Positions 16,558 through 24,782 of a stretch of DNA of 64,000 nucleotides are shown here, piece after piece (within the stretch, counting starts at the first letter, position 1; every line of letters starts with the position of its first letter). The notes below the pieces were generated by a model, which saw only the letters and a list, made by a program, of their open reading frames with translations, did no database searches and had not been told where the DNA came from. The stretch lies in contig JAUJFZ010000008.1 of NCBI GenBank assembly GCA_030441535.1, forward strand, positions 1-64,000, read 5' to 3'. Both the position numbers and the translations under genes were made by a program. The DNA comes from Betaproteobacteria bacterium LSUCC0117. GTDB taxonomy: Bacteria > Pseudomonadota > Gammaproteobacteria > Burkholderiales > Burkholderiaceae_C.

Positions 16558-17756
16558 CGCGCGTAGCGGCGAATCCACTCTTTTTCGATCTTGTCTACCC
16601 AAGAGGCATGGGGCTCAGGCAGAACGGGTGCCGCTTGCGTTAACTGACCGGGCTTCACCCCCCCTTGAAAGAGTGCCCGTTGTGCCGTTGGCAAGCGCGA
16701 TACCGCCAACACGGTGGGGTCACCCCACACGTCGATGTTGGCTTTTCGCGCTTGTGCCTCTGGCGACAGGAGGAAATTGGCAACGACGCTTGCGCCAGCT
16801 CGGCTGGGCGCGTTAAACGGGATGGCGACAAAGTGGGTGTTACCAATCGTGCCCGCCTTGAATTGCCAACTCTGCACCGACTCGGGCAACCGTTTAGACG
16901 CAATCTCATTGGCAGCTTCATTGGGATTAAAGGTCAGACTGACCAGTAACTCACCATCTGCCAGCATTTGGGTCATGGCAGACGCGGTGTTGGGGAACTG
17001 CTGCCCCTCTCGCCACAATGCCGGATGCAATTTATCCAAGTAGCGCCACATGGGCGCCGTAGCGGCCTGGAAATCGGCATCAGTTGCAGGTTTCGTAAAC
17101 ACCGCCATGTCGGACGCGGTTGCCAACATCACCTGCTTTAAAAAGGTCGTGCCATGGAAGTCAGGTGGGCGCGGATAAGTAAGGCGGCCCGGAAACTGCT
17201 GCGCCATCGCGGCAAAGGTCTCTAAATCGATCGGTGGGTTTGGCACACGTTTTGAATCAGAGAAAAAAGTCAATTGCGCCATGCCCCAGGGTGCTTCCAG
17301 ACCATCGGTTGGGACAGAAAAATCGATCAGTGTCGTGGGCTTGTTAACCGTGTCCACCCACTTAAAGTTGGGTAAGTTCTGCGTGAAAGGCTCACCCAGC
17401 AGTCCATCAAGCTTCATGGCAGCAAAATTTTCACCGTTGATCCACATCAGGTCCACGGTGCCCGACGTACGGTCGCGCCCCGCCTGCTTTTCTGCACGCA
17501 CGCGGTTCACCACATCCGCTATGTCGGCGATTTTCACGTGTTTCAACGTCACGCCGTATTGCGCTTGAACGGCGGCGGCGACCCACTGGATATAGGCGTT
17601 GATGGCCTCGCTACCAGCCCATGCGTTGAAGTAGACGGTCTGGCCTTTTGCCTGCGCAGCCAGCGTACGCCAATCGCGTCCGGCGGCGTCTGATGCATGG
17701 GCGAGCGTTGTGGCGAGTACCAACGACAAACTCAGAAACCACCCCTTGACGGCCAT
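16554..17756 (-). CDS. ynjB: ABC transporter substrate-binding protein, YnjB-like
   Basis: A 400-residue periplasmic binding protein. A signal peptide starts MAVKGWFLSLSLVLATTLAH. The mature part has the family segments QTVYFNAWAGSEAINAYIQW, LMWINGENFAAMK and EAPWGMAQLTFF, typical of the YnjB type. The first gene of the six-gene operon. An in-frame ATG at 17801 would add 15 charged residues before the signal peptide; neither start has a strong ribosome binding site, so the beginning is uncertain. The ligand is unknown. The nearby selD fusion raises the question of a selenium compound. Confidence 0.85.
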   Translation of the reverse strand: MAVKGWFLSLSLVLATTLAHASDAAGRDWRTLAAQAKGQTVYFNAWAGSEAINAYIQWVAAAVQAQYGVTLKHVKIADIADVVNRVRAEKQAGRDRTSGTVDLMWINGENFAAMKLDGLLGEPFTQNLPNFKWVDTVNKPTTLIDFSVPTDGLEAPWGMAQLTFFSDSKRVPNPPIDLETFAAMAQQFPGRLTYPRPPDFHGTTFLKQVMLATASDMAVFTKPATDADFQAATAPMWRYLDKLHPALWREGQQFPNTASAMTQMLADGELLVSLTFNPNEAANEIASKRLPESVQSWQFKAGTIGNTHFVAIPFNAPSRAGASVVANFLLSPEAQARKANIDVWGDPTVLAVSRLPTAQRALFQGGVKPGQLTQAAPVLPEPHASWVDKIEKEWIRRYAR

Positions 17757-17903
17757 ACGCTGCGAGTGCTTGGAGAAGTCACTTGATCGAAAAAAAGGCA
17801 TGAGGGTACTAACGGAACAATGAAGACAAGAGCATTATTCACTAATGTATCTATCGGAAAATTTACCATTCTTGTAACAATACAAAACCAACTGACTTTC
17901 CAA

Positions 17904-17932
17904 CAAAAAAGGCGCCTAGGCGCCTTTTTTGT
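17904..17932 (-). terminator. Terminator of the sox operon
   Basis: The palindrome ggcgcc-ta-ggcgcc is flanked by A6 and T6 runs, forming a hairpin with a T-tract on both strands. It lies about 20 bases beyond the soxB stop and would end leftward sox transcripts. It also insulates the promoter region of the ynjB operon that follows on the same strand. Confidence 0.85.
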
Positions 17933-17949
17933 GACTCGAGTCAATGGGG

Positions 17950-19671
17950 TTAGATCATCCCTGGATTACCCGCCATGTTTTTCAATGTGGGCATGTTCAG
18001 TTGGCGAGGCTTGATGACCTTCTCGCTCTTGAGGTAAGTCTCCATCACATCCCAAATGGGCTCGCCTTGCACGCCTTCGGCGACGGGCGCCCAACCAGCC
18101 ACCTTGTAGGTTTTAGATGCGTCAATAGGTTTGCCATTCAAGCGCATGTTGCTGATGCGGTTGCCTGAGCTGGCGAGCGGGTCACAGGTGTACTGCAAAC
18201 CGCCAACACGCACCATGTCACCGCCCTGCTGATAATAAGGGTCGGGGTTGAAGAGGTTGTCACAAACATCCTCAAGCACTGTTTTGATCGTCGCGCCAGT
18301 CATGTTGGATAGCGTGGTTGACGGGTAGGTGATGGCAATTTGATCCATCAAATGATCCCGCGTAATCGCTTGTCCGGGAAGGATCGTCGTTCCCCAACGG
18401 AAGCCAGGCGAAAAGGCGATCTCAGCTCCTTTGACAGCCATTAAGCCATCGACAATGAGCTGATCCCAAGAGCCGTTGAAGTTACCGCGGCGATACAGCA
18501 AGCCCTCGCTGATCGCGAGCTTCTCTTGCAACTTGCCCTCGTAAGGCGCACGGACCTTATCGATATAGGCAGCCATCTCAGCGTCAGCAGGCAGCAGGTT
18601 GGCGAACACGGGCATGAGCTTGTAACGGAAGTCACGTACCTTGCCTCCCTGCACGTCGAAGTCCAAAACGCCGAGGAACTTAGAGTTCGAACCTGCATTG
18701 GTCACCAGCGTTTTACCGCCTGCGTTCGTCACGATCACCGGTGCGGGTACACCATCGTGGGTGTGACCGCCCATGATTGCGTCAATGCCTGTGACACGAG
18801 AAGCCATCTTGATGTCCACGTCCATGCCGTTGTGAGACAGCACCACAACCACTTGCGCCCCTTTGCTGCGCGCTTCGTCGACCATCTTTTGCATATGGTC
18901 ATCTTTGATACCAAACGTCCAATCAGGCACCATGTGACGCGGGTTAGCAATGGGGGTGTACGGAAATGCTTGACCAATCACGGCGACCGGTACCCCATTC
19001 ATTTCCCGCAGGGTATAGGGCTTGAAGACCTGGTCTTCAAAGTCAGCCGTTTGGACGTTCTGTGCCAAAAATTCGATTTTGCCGGCAAAGTCCTTGTCGA
19101 CGATCTCCTTCACACGGTCCGCGCCAAGGGTGAACTCCCAGTGCGGTGTCATCAGGTTAACGCCGAGTAACTTACAGGCGTCGACCATGTCTTGGCCGTT
19201 GGTCCACAATGCGGTAGCAGATCCCTGCCATGTATCGCCACCATCTAGCAGCAACGCATGGGGGCGGCTCGCACGGACTTGTTTAACCAAAGTGGCGAGG
19301 TGAGCAAAACCGCCCACCTTGCCGTAGGTTTTTGCCGCTTGTTCAAAGTTCAAATAGGTAAAGGCGTGTGCTGCGGGGGTTCCCGGTGCAATCTTGAAGT
19401 ACTTCAAGAGGTTTTCACCCACCAAATGGGGTGGGCGCCCCAAAGCTTCAGAGATGCCAATGTTGACACTCGGTTCGCGGAAATAAATGGGCTTGAGCTG
19501 CGCGTGGCAATCGGTGAAATGCATAAAGCTCACATTGCCGAATTTTGGTAACTCGTAAAGCTTTTGGGCAGCGGCCATATCACCTGCCAACACTTCCTTT
19601 TGGCCCAACGCCATACCACCCGCACTGGCAACTGCCAACATCTGCAAAAACTCACGACGCCCGATACTCAT
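17950..19671 (-). CDS. soxB: Thiosulfohydrolase SoxB
   Basis: A 573-residue periplasmic dimanganese hydrolase of the 5'-nucleotidase superfamily, which releases sulfate from the sulfur chain carried on SoxY. It has a Tat signal (GRREFLQMLAV), and the metal site motifs are FTDCHAQLKP, LDGGDTWQGS, LSHNGMD and GGHTHDG. The usual nucleotidase GNHE has become PHWEFT, as expected for SoxB. C-terminal segments MTGATIKTVLEDVCDNLFNP are typical. It is the last gene of the sox operon, 98 bases after soxX, with a terminator-like hairpin in the gap, and is followed by a strong terminator. Confidence 0.97.
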   Translation of the reverse strand: MSIGRREFLQMLAVASAGGMALGQKEVLAGDMAAAQKLYELPKFGNVSFMHFTDCHAQLKPIYFREPSVNIGISEALGRPPHLVGENLLKYFKIAPGTPAAHAFTYLNFEQAAKTYGKVGGFAHLATLVKQVRASRPHALLLDGGDTWQGSATALWTNGQDMVDACKLLGVNLMTPHWEFTLGADRVKEIVDKDFAGKIEFLAQNVQTADFEDQVFKPYTLREMNGVPVAVIGQAFPYTPIANPRHMVPDWTFGIKDDHMQKMVDEARSKGAQVVVVLSHNGMDVDIKMASRVTGIDAIMGGHTHDGVPAPVIVTNAGGKTLVTNAGSNSKFLGVLDFDVQGGKVRDFRYKLMPVFANLLPADAEMAAYIDKVRAPYEGKLQEKLAISEGLLYRRGNFNGSWDQLIVDGLMAVKGAEIAFSPGFRWGTTILPGQAITRDHLMDQIAITYPSTTLSNMTGATIKTVLEDVCDNLFNPDPYYQQGGDMVRVGGLQYTCDPLASSGNRISNMRLNGKPIDASKTYKVAGWAPVAEGVQGEPIWDVMETYLKSEKVIKPRQLNMPTLKNMAGNPGMI

Positions 19672-19710
19672 ACAAATATCCCTTAGTAATTGACTACTGA
19701 TATTTCAAAA

Positions 19711-19742
19711 TAAAAAAGAGGTCGGACCCGAGAGTCCGACCG
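19711..19742 (-). terminator. Terminator-like hairpin between soxX and soxB
   Basis: Eight perfect base pairs (ggtcggac with gtccgacc) close a six-base loop, and on the minus strand the stem is followed by tcttttttatttt. This is a standard rho-independent shape in the soxX-soxB gap. It probably lowers or conditions soxB transcription relative to soxYZAX. Confidence 0.75.
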
Positions 19743-19769
19743 CTTCGATCACTCAATGACGGTAAACCT

Positions 19770-20420
19770 TTACTGGTTCACCGGTGACTTGGGGTCCAAC
19801 AAGAGCGCCATCACATCTTTGATCTGGGCTTCTGTCAGGATACCGTTGTGGCCCACGCGAGGCATATTGGAACAGGCGTTGTACGCGCGTGAGTTCCAGA
19901 GCTTGCCCCAGGTGTACTCCACAATGGCTTTTGACGCTGGGCTGTCGGGGTCAGTGACACCGCGCAACTTGCCGTAGTTATAGAGGCTCGGACCCAAGGT
20001 ACCGTACGACAACTCGGTCTTGCTGATTTGGTGACAGTTGTAGCAGTTACCACCGTTCACCGCTTCAGCCTTGTCGTTCCAAGTCAGGCCACGACCGCCC
20101 TGCGCGACCTTTTCACCTGCTTTGAAGTCACCCAGGAACTTGCCATCAGAAGGCCATTTGATGGTCTTCATTTGCGTTTCCTCGATGGCTTTAGCCGTTG
20201 CAGCATCCAGCGGCTTACCGGCCACGTTAGCAGCGCTGCACAAGCGATTGGCTTCGTCCTGCTCAAGACGAGACACCTTGGCGATACCCTTGTCTTGGAA
20301 CGAGGCCTTGATCACATCCGCAGTGAGTTTGTCTGCATCGGCGCTGGAAATACTGGTCGACATGCAACCAGACAGCACAAGTGATGCACCGATGGCGGCG
20401 AAAGGAATGATTTTTTTCAT
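19770..20420 (-). CDS. soxX: Cytochrome c SoxX, lipoprotein form
   Basis: A 216-residue c-type cytochrome that pairs with SoxA to join thiosulfate oxidatively to the SoxY Cys. The single haem motif is Cys126-Cys129-His130 (CYNCH), and Met186 in NMPRVGH is the likely sixth ligand. The N-terminus has a lipobox (SLVLSGC19), so this SoxX is probably anchored to a membrane facing the periplasm. Residues 25-110 form an extra N-terminal region longer than in the shortest SoxX proteins. The ATG at 20420 is chosen because GGAG lies just upstream and it begins the signal. It follows soxA by 13 bases. Confidence 0.95.
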   Translation of the reverse strand: MKKIIPFAAIGASLVLSGCMSTSISSADADKLTADVIKASFQDKGIAKVSRLEQDEANRLCSAANVAGKPLDAATAKAIEETQMKTIKWPSDGKFLGDFKAGEKVAQGGRGLTWNDKAEAVNGGNCYNCHQISKTELSYGTLGPSLYNYGKLRGVTDPDSPASKAIVEYTWGKLWNSRAYNACSNMPRVGHNGILTEAQIKDVMALLLDPKSPVNQ

Positions 20421-20433
20421 AACTGTGTGCTCC

Positions 20434-21231
20434 TTAACGCTTGATGGCAGGTGCAATACTCTTCGCACCCTTGGCATTGACGCCCATGTACACACCCAAA
20501 GCGATGGTGGCATCGCTACCGAACTTGGGCTCTGGGAAACGTTGCTGGCGGTAGCAATCATTCAAACGTTTCTGCATGGGCCACATCTGCGCGTTACCAA
20601 CGCGGTAAGCGGGCCACGCGGCAAAACCGATGCCGTCGCCGGGATTACCCGTGAGGTTGGGCAGACCTTGCAAACGAATACGCTTACCGTCTTCGGCGTG
20701 ACAAGTTGCGCAGGCGAAGTCGTGGGGACCGGAGCGCATGAAGAACAGGCGCTTGCCCACTTCGTACATTTCGCGTTCTTTCTGGTGGCTTTGTGGCGTC
20801 GCAATCTTCATTTCGCGCGATGCGCCTGCAACATAGGTTGCCATGTCACGCACGTTGGCTTGCTCGCCCTTGGCGTAACCGGTCTTGTTGAGTTCCGCTT
20901 CGTTAAAGCCTTGCAACGTGGCCATGCAGGTGATGAGGCGTGACTCCAAGTCTTGCACGCGACCCGTGTCCGCGAAAAAGCGTGGCAGCTCGACGAAAGC
21001 GCCTTTCACAACACCGGGGCCCTTACCCAAGTCACATTTTTCCATGGTGGCGTTCTTTGGGCCACGTGCGGTGGTCCAGAGCTCTTCACCGCTCATTTCG
21101 AACAATTCGGCAGGGTTGCCGTCTTGCAACATTTCGCGGTACTTGGCGATACCATCTTCAATAGCGTCGGCATGTACCAACCCCATTGCGCTTGACGCAA
21201 AGAGGGCGACGAGGGCGAGTTTGCGTTTCAT
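20434..21231 (-). CDS. soxA: Cytochrome c SoxA, single-haem form
   Basis: A 265-residue exported cytochrome with a signal peptide ending near residue 21 (GLVHA-DA). It has one haem motif, Cys174-Cys177-His178 (CATCH). The place of the N-terminal haem of dihaem SoxA holds only Cys66 and Cys102, which likely make a disulfide. Cys226 (LNDCYRQQR) is the expected haem ligand that carries the persulfide in the active site. The ATG at 21231 follows AAGGAG and starts the signal peptide. With SoxX it catalyses the first step of thiosulfate oxidation. Confidence 0.96.
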   Translation of the reverse strand: MKRKLALVALFASSAMGLVHADAIEDGIAKYREMLQDGNPAELFEMSGEELWTTARGPKNATMEKCDLGKGPGVVKGAFVELPRFFADTGRVQDLESRLITCMATLQGFNEAELNKTGYAKGEQANVRDMATYVAGASREMKIATPQSHQKEREMYEVGKRLFFMRSGPHDFACATCHAEDGKRIRLQGLPNLTGNPGDGIGFAAWPAYRVGNAQMWPMQKRLNDCYRQQRFPEPKFGSDATIALGVYMGVNAKGAKSIAPAIKR

Positions 21232-21291
21232 TGATGTCTCCTTTTGATTGCGAGGGCGCAACGTCTGTTGACCCTCGATTTTTATCGCAAC

Positions 21292-21603
21292 TTAAGCGAT
21301 GGTCACTTCGTCGGTGCGACTGTCGCCTTTGTTGTCTTTCCAAGTCAAGGCCACCTTGTCGCCGGCAGCGCCGCCCTTGAAGCTGAAAGCCAAGAACGGA
21401 TTTTGCGAGACAGCTGATCCCCATTGGGCTGAAAGCACAACCTTGCCGTTGTGTGACGCCGTGATATCGGTGATGTGGTGTGCGGGGATGACTTTACCGG
21501 ATGAATCTTTACGCTGGCCACCTTCCATAACGTGTGCCATCAAAGCACGCACGGTGGTGACGCCATTGTCCGCCTTAGCACGGATACGCATTGGTTTTCC
21601 CAT
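21292..21603 (-). CDS. soxZ: SoxZ, partner of the sulfur carrier SoxY
   Basis: A 103-residue protein without a signal peptide, exported as a complex with SoxY. The beta-sandwich segments match the family: RIRAKADNGVTTVRALMAHV, then MEGGQRKDSSGKVIPAHHIT and WKDNKGDSRTDEV. Its length is normal. It lies 58 bases after soxY and 60 bases before soxA in the same direction. SoxZ holds the SoxY C-terminal arm for presentation to SoxAX, SoxB and SoxCD. Confidence 0.96.
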   Translation of the reverse strand: MGKPMRIRAKADNGVTTVRALMAHVMEGGQRKDSSGKVIPAHHITDITASHNGKVVLSAQWGSAVSQNPFLAFSFKGGAAGDKVALTWKDNKGDSRTDEVTIA

Positions 21604-21661
21604 TTTTCTACTCCTAGATTGCTTCTATCAGTAATTTATCTGTCGTTTGGTTGTGCGCGAA

Positions 21662-22117
21662 TTAACCGCCGCATCCGCCCAACGTGACCTTGGTTTCTTT
21701 CGAGTTGGCGTACAACTTGCCGTCCGCCTTCACCACCACCGTCACGTTGGTGGTTTGGCCCATCTTGACGCGTGTCTTCACGTCGGTAGACGTACCTGCG
21801 GGGAAGCTAAAACCAGCCGCCAAGGGGTAGGGGTTCTTTTCGATCAAGAACCACATATCGGTCGTGCCAGGAATCTTGCTCTCGGCACCAACGGGCACAA
21901 CCGCACCGTTTTCCGCGATGTCGGGGGTATCCAAAATGATGTCTGCGCTGTTCGCGGGTGAACCGCCCAAGGCGTTCACAGCGTCAGCGAAACTCTTGGT
22001 TGAAAAACCAGGGCGCTCATCTGCCGCGAGGGCCTGCGTCTGCGTGATGATGCCCAGTGAGACCAATGTGCCAAGCACACCGGTGGTCTTGATCACTTGA
22101 CGACGTGTCGTGTTCAT
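21662..22117 (-). CDS. soxY: Sulfur carrier protein SoxY
   Basis: A 151-residue carrier whose C-terminal GGCGG contains Cys149, the residue that holds the sulfur substrate during thiosulfate oxidation. The N-terminus has a Tat-type signal (TTRRQVIKTTGVLGTLVSLG) ending near ALAA. The core shows the family pattern (ADIILDTPDIAENGAVVPV, KIPGTTDMWFLIEKNP). It is separated from soxD by 153 bases, which hold a possible internal promoter. It is exported together with SoxZ. Confidence 0.97.
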   Translation of the reverse strand: MNTTRRQVIKTTGVLGTLVSLGIITQTQALAADERPGFSTKSFADAVNALGGSPANSADIILDTPDIAENGAVVPVGAESKIPGTTDMWFLIEKNPYPLAAGFSFPAGTSTDVKTRVKMGQTTNVTVVVKADGKLYANSKETKVTLGGCGG

Positions 22118-22216
22118 ATTAGCTCCTTAGAAATTGTTTGGAACACAAGGTAAAGCGGATGAGAAATAAGACATCACAGCCCGAAAAGTGCTATTGCATC
22201 CATTCATAACTGCCAT

Positions 22217-22245
22217 CTTATATCTACTCCATGAAAGTGTATCTA
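22217..22245 (-). promoter_or_regulatory. Possible internal promoter before soxY
   Basis: On the minus strand, TAGATA and TATAAG are separated by exactly 17 bases in the 153-base gap between soxD and soxY. They match the sigma-70 consensus at four and five of six positions. This could give soxYZAXB its own start. Not proven. Confidence 0.4.
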
Positions 22246-22270
22246 AGGGTTGATACGTAGTTGGCGATTT

Positions 22271-23368
22271 TTATTTCGCACCATCCACAATCCAACCCGC
22301 CATGGCTGCCAACTCGGCATCGCTGAGCTGGGGCTGTGGTGGCATCGGAATGGCCCCCCACACGCCAGCACCACCGTTCTTAATTTTTCCGGCCAAGTAG
22401 GCTTTTGCATCGGCTTGGCCTTTGTACTTCTCAGCCACCTCAGCAAAACCAGGGCCGACCATTTTGGTCTTCATGCCATGGCAAGCCGTGCAAGAGTTCG
22501 AGACCAACAACGCTTTCACATCAATCGCACCACCGTCCGCTTTTGGCGCGCTTGCGGCGCCCGTCACTTTGGCACGTGCATCTGCCAAAGTTTTGGGAGC
22601 AGGCTCGGTGGTCACGGAACCGCGAACGGGTCCGATGAGACGGTTCTGCTGGTTGATATCACCATGGGCATCACGCGCAAAGTCAGGCAAGCTGGAACCC
22701 AGTGTCAACTCGGTTGCACAGTTTTTCATACACGCAACGTTCTGCACGTCCCCCTTACCTTTCACATCCCACAAGGGCGTGAACACCGTCATGCCGTTGC
22801 GGTTGGGCATGCGCTTTTGAACGTCCGCGATATTTTTGTCTGACAACACGTAGTCCGCGGGCACCACATCGGCCAGGTTAAGCAAATAAGCCAGAACCGC
22901 ATAGACGTCGTTCGTGCTTAGGGACTTGGGCGCGTTCCACGGCATGGCGCGGTTGATATAGTCCCATAGCGTTGACACCGTGGCGGCCTTCATCATGGTG
23001 GTTCGCTGCGGGAAATTTTTACCCGGCAACAAATTTTCGACGTTACCGGTCTCAATGTCCTTGGCAGTGGTACCGCCAACCAATGGCGTGAAGACCTCAT
23101 TGGATTCACCAAAAACACCGTGGCAACTGGCACATTGACTTTCCCAAACGGCTGTGCCGCGATCGACCGACCCAGCCCCGGCCGGCAATCCCTTGAAGTC
23201 TGGGCGCACGTCAATATCCCACGCCGCAATTTCGGCAGGCTTGGCATCGCGTCCGATCTCATCCCAAGGCTTCTTCGCGTGGGCGACACCAAAAGTCAAA
23301 CCACAAAAGACCAAAGCAGCCACCAGTTGACCCAATGGCTTGTTAAGTGTTTGCATCATCGACTTCAT
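22271..23368 (-). CDS. soxD: Dihaem cytochrome c SoxD
   Basis: A 365-residue exported cytochrome, the electron-accepting subunit of the sulfane dehydrogenase SoxCD. The signal peptide covers about residues 1-31 (VAALVFCGLTFGVAHA). Haem motifs are Cys79-Cys82-His83 (CASCH) and Cys293-Cys296-His297 (CTACH). The start at 23368 lies one base after the soxC stop, and codons upstream in the same frame would sit inside soxC. The presence of SoxCD means that thiosulfate can be oxidised fully to sulfate without stored sulfur globules. Confidence 0.95.
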   Translation of the reverse strand: MKSMMQTLNKPLGQLVAALVFCGLTFGVAHAKKPWDEIGRDAKPAEIAAWDIDVRPDFKGLPAGAGSVDRGTAVWESQCASCHGVFGESNEVFTPLVGGTTAKDIETGNVENLLPGKNFPQRTTMMKAATVSTLWDYINRAMPWNAPKSLSTNDVYAVLAYLLNLADVVPADYVLSDKNIADVQKRMPNRNGMTVFTPLWDVKGKGDVQNVACMKNCATELTLGSSLPDFARDAHGDINQQNRLIGPVRGSVTTEPAPKTLADARAKVTGAASAPKADGGAIDVKALLVSNSCTACHGMKTKMVGPGFAEVAEKYKGQADAKAYLAGKIKNGGAGVWGAIPMPPQPQLSDAELAAMAGWIVDGAK

Positions 23369-23369
23369 A

Positions 23370-24737
23370 TCAGTACACCTGCACGTTTGAAACTTCGCCG
23401 TTCTCGGAAATCTTCCAAGACTGAATCGCGTTGTTGTGATAAATCGACCGTGTGCCGCGAACCGCGCGCAGTTGGTTGATCTTGGGTTGCACATAGCCCG
23501 TGCTGTCAATCGCACGGCTTTGAAGGATCGCGGGCTTGCCATCCCAGACCCAGTCAAAGTTAAAGCGCGTCAGGGCTTTACTTAAGGTTGGCCCCTCCAG
23601 GCGAGCGGTGCGCCAATTGCGGCCGCCATCGACTGAGACATCCACACGTTTGATCGAACCGCGACCGGACCACGCCAAGCCGGAAATGTTGTAGTAGCCC
23701 TTATCGAGCAGAGTTTGACTACCAGATGGCGTGGTGATCACGCTCTTGCACTCCTGAATTGAGGTGTATTGGCGATGCTGGCCATCTGGCTGCAGGTCGA
23801 TGTAATGCACCGCCTCGTCCTTGGTTGCGTAAGGCTGATCGCCAACCTCAATGCGCCGCAGGTACTTGACCCAACTGACACCCTGCACACCCGGCACAAC
23901 GAGGCGCAGCGGGTAACCGTTTTCAGGGCGCAACATTTCGCCGTTCATGCCCCATGCGACGATCACGTCATCCATAGCGCGGTCCAGCGCGATTGTGCGT
24001 GTCATGCTGGAACCATCGGCACCTTCCGCCAAGATGTACCGCGCTTGCTTTTTATCAATGCCACACATCTCCAAGACAGTGGACAGCAAGACACCCGTGA
24101 ATTCAGCACAGCTCAACATACCGTGGGTGTACTGCACGGATGGCAGGGCGACGTTGCCCCACTCGGGCCCCGTGTTGGCACCGCACTCGATGAAGTGAAT
24201 GCGGGACACGCTGGGCAAACGCATCAGGTCGTCCATCGTGAACACACGCGGACGCTTGACCAAGCCGTTCACCATGAAACGGTGCTGAGATGGATCGATG
24301 TCCCACCAACCTTGGTGGTGACGCTCAAAATGCAAACCGGATGGTGTGATGATGCCGAACAAACCTTGCAGTGGGCAGAAGCTCACGGAGGCTTGCGGTA
24401 CCCGCGTCAGACCGGGGCTCTCGCGACGCATGAGGTTGGACTCCCACTTACTGGGCATGCCGTAAGCGTTGGCCGCAACCCCCTGCCCTAAGCCGGTGGT
24501 ATGGGCTGGTAGCTTCAAGATGGCGTCTTCGCCCTCAGAAGCTGCAATGGCTGACTTGCTGGCAGCCGCAATACCTGCGCCCATGGCCAACGCCTTCCCC
24601 ATGAAACTGCGACGGGCCTTACGTGCCGTCTCCAGCCCTTCGGCGTTCAAGTGGTTCTCAGGGGCTGGGATGATGCGTCCGATGGGTTGATCGAACGTGT
24701 TCCCCAGTGGGATATTGAGGTCTTGGTTAATCGGCAT
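23370..24737 (-). CDS. soxC: Sulfane dehydrogenase molybdenum subunit SoxC
   Basis: A 455-residue molybdoenzyme of the sulfite oxidase family, which oxidises the sulfane sulfur on SoxY. A twin-arginine signal lies unusually far in (ARRSFMGKALAMGAG, from residue 41), after a 40-residue leader. The molybdenum ligand is Cys185 in FIECGANTGPEW. The C-terminal dimerisation domain carries VDVSVDGGRNWRTARLEGP. It is the second gene of the operon, 45 bases after the ArsR regulator gene, and is followed by soxD with one base between. Molybdenum cofactor genes at the right end of the window could supply it. Confidence 0.96.
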   Translation of the reverse strand: MPINQDLNIPLGNTFDQPIGRIIPAPENHLNAEGLETARKARRSFMGKALAMGAGIAAASKSAIAASEGEDAILKLPAHTTGLGQGVAANAYGMPSKWESNLMRRESPGLTRVPQASVSFCPLQGLFGIITPSGLHFERHHQGWWDIDPSQHRFMVNGLVKRPRVFTMDDLMRLPSVSRIHFIECGANTGPEWGNVALPSVQYTHGMLSCAEFTGVLLSTVLEMCGIDKKQARYILAEGADGSSMTRTIALDRAMDDVIVAWGMNGEMLRPENGYPLRLVVPGVQGVSWVKYLRRIEVGDQPYATKDEAVHYIDLQPDGQHRQYTSIQECKSVITTPSGSQTLLDKGYYNISGLAWSGRGSIKRVDVSVDGGRNWRTARLEGPTLSKALTRFNFDWVWDGKPAILQSRAIDSTGYVQPKINQLRAVRGTRSIYHNNAIQSWKISENGEVSNVQVY

Positions 24738-24782
24738 ACACCCTCTTCTAGTGGTCAGTTTTGATTAAATCGGTATGAAAAT

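Noticed and set aside
18526..19170. Plus-strand frame opposite soxB
   Set aside because: Falls in the coding region of a certain gene, with a His/Val-rich shadow composition.
20071..20943. Plus-strand frame of 290 codons opposite soxX and soxA
   Set aside because: Spans two certain genes and their junction; no family match.
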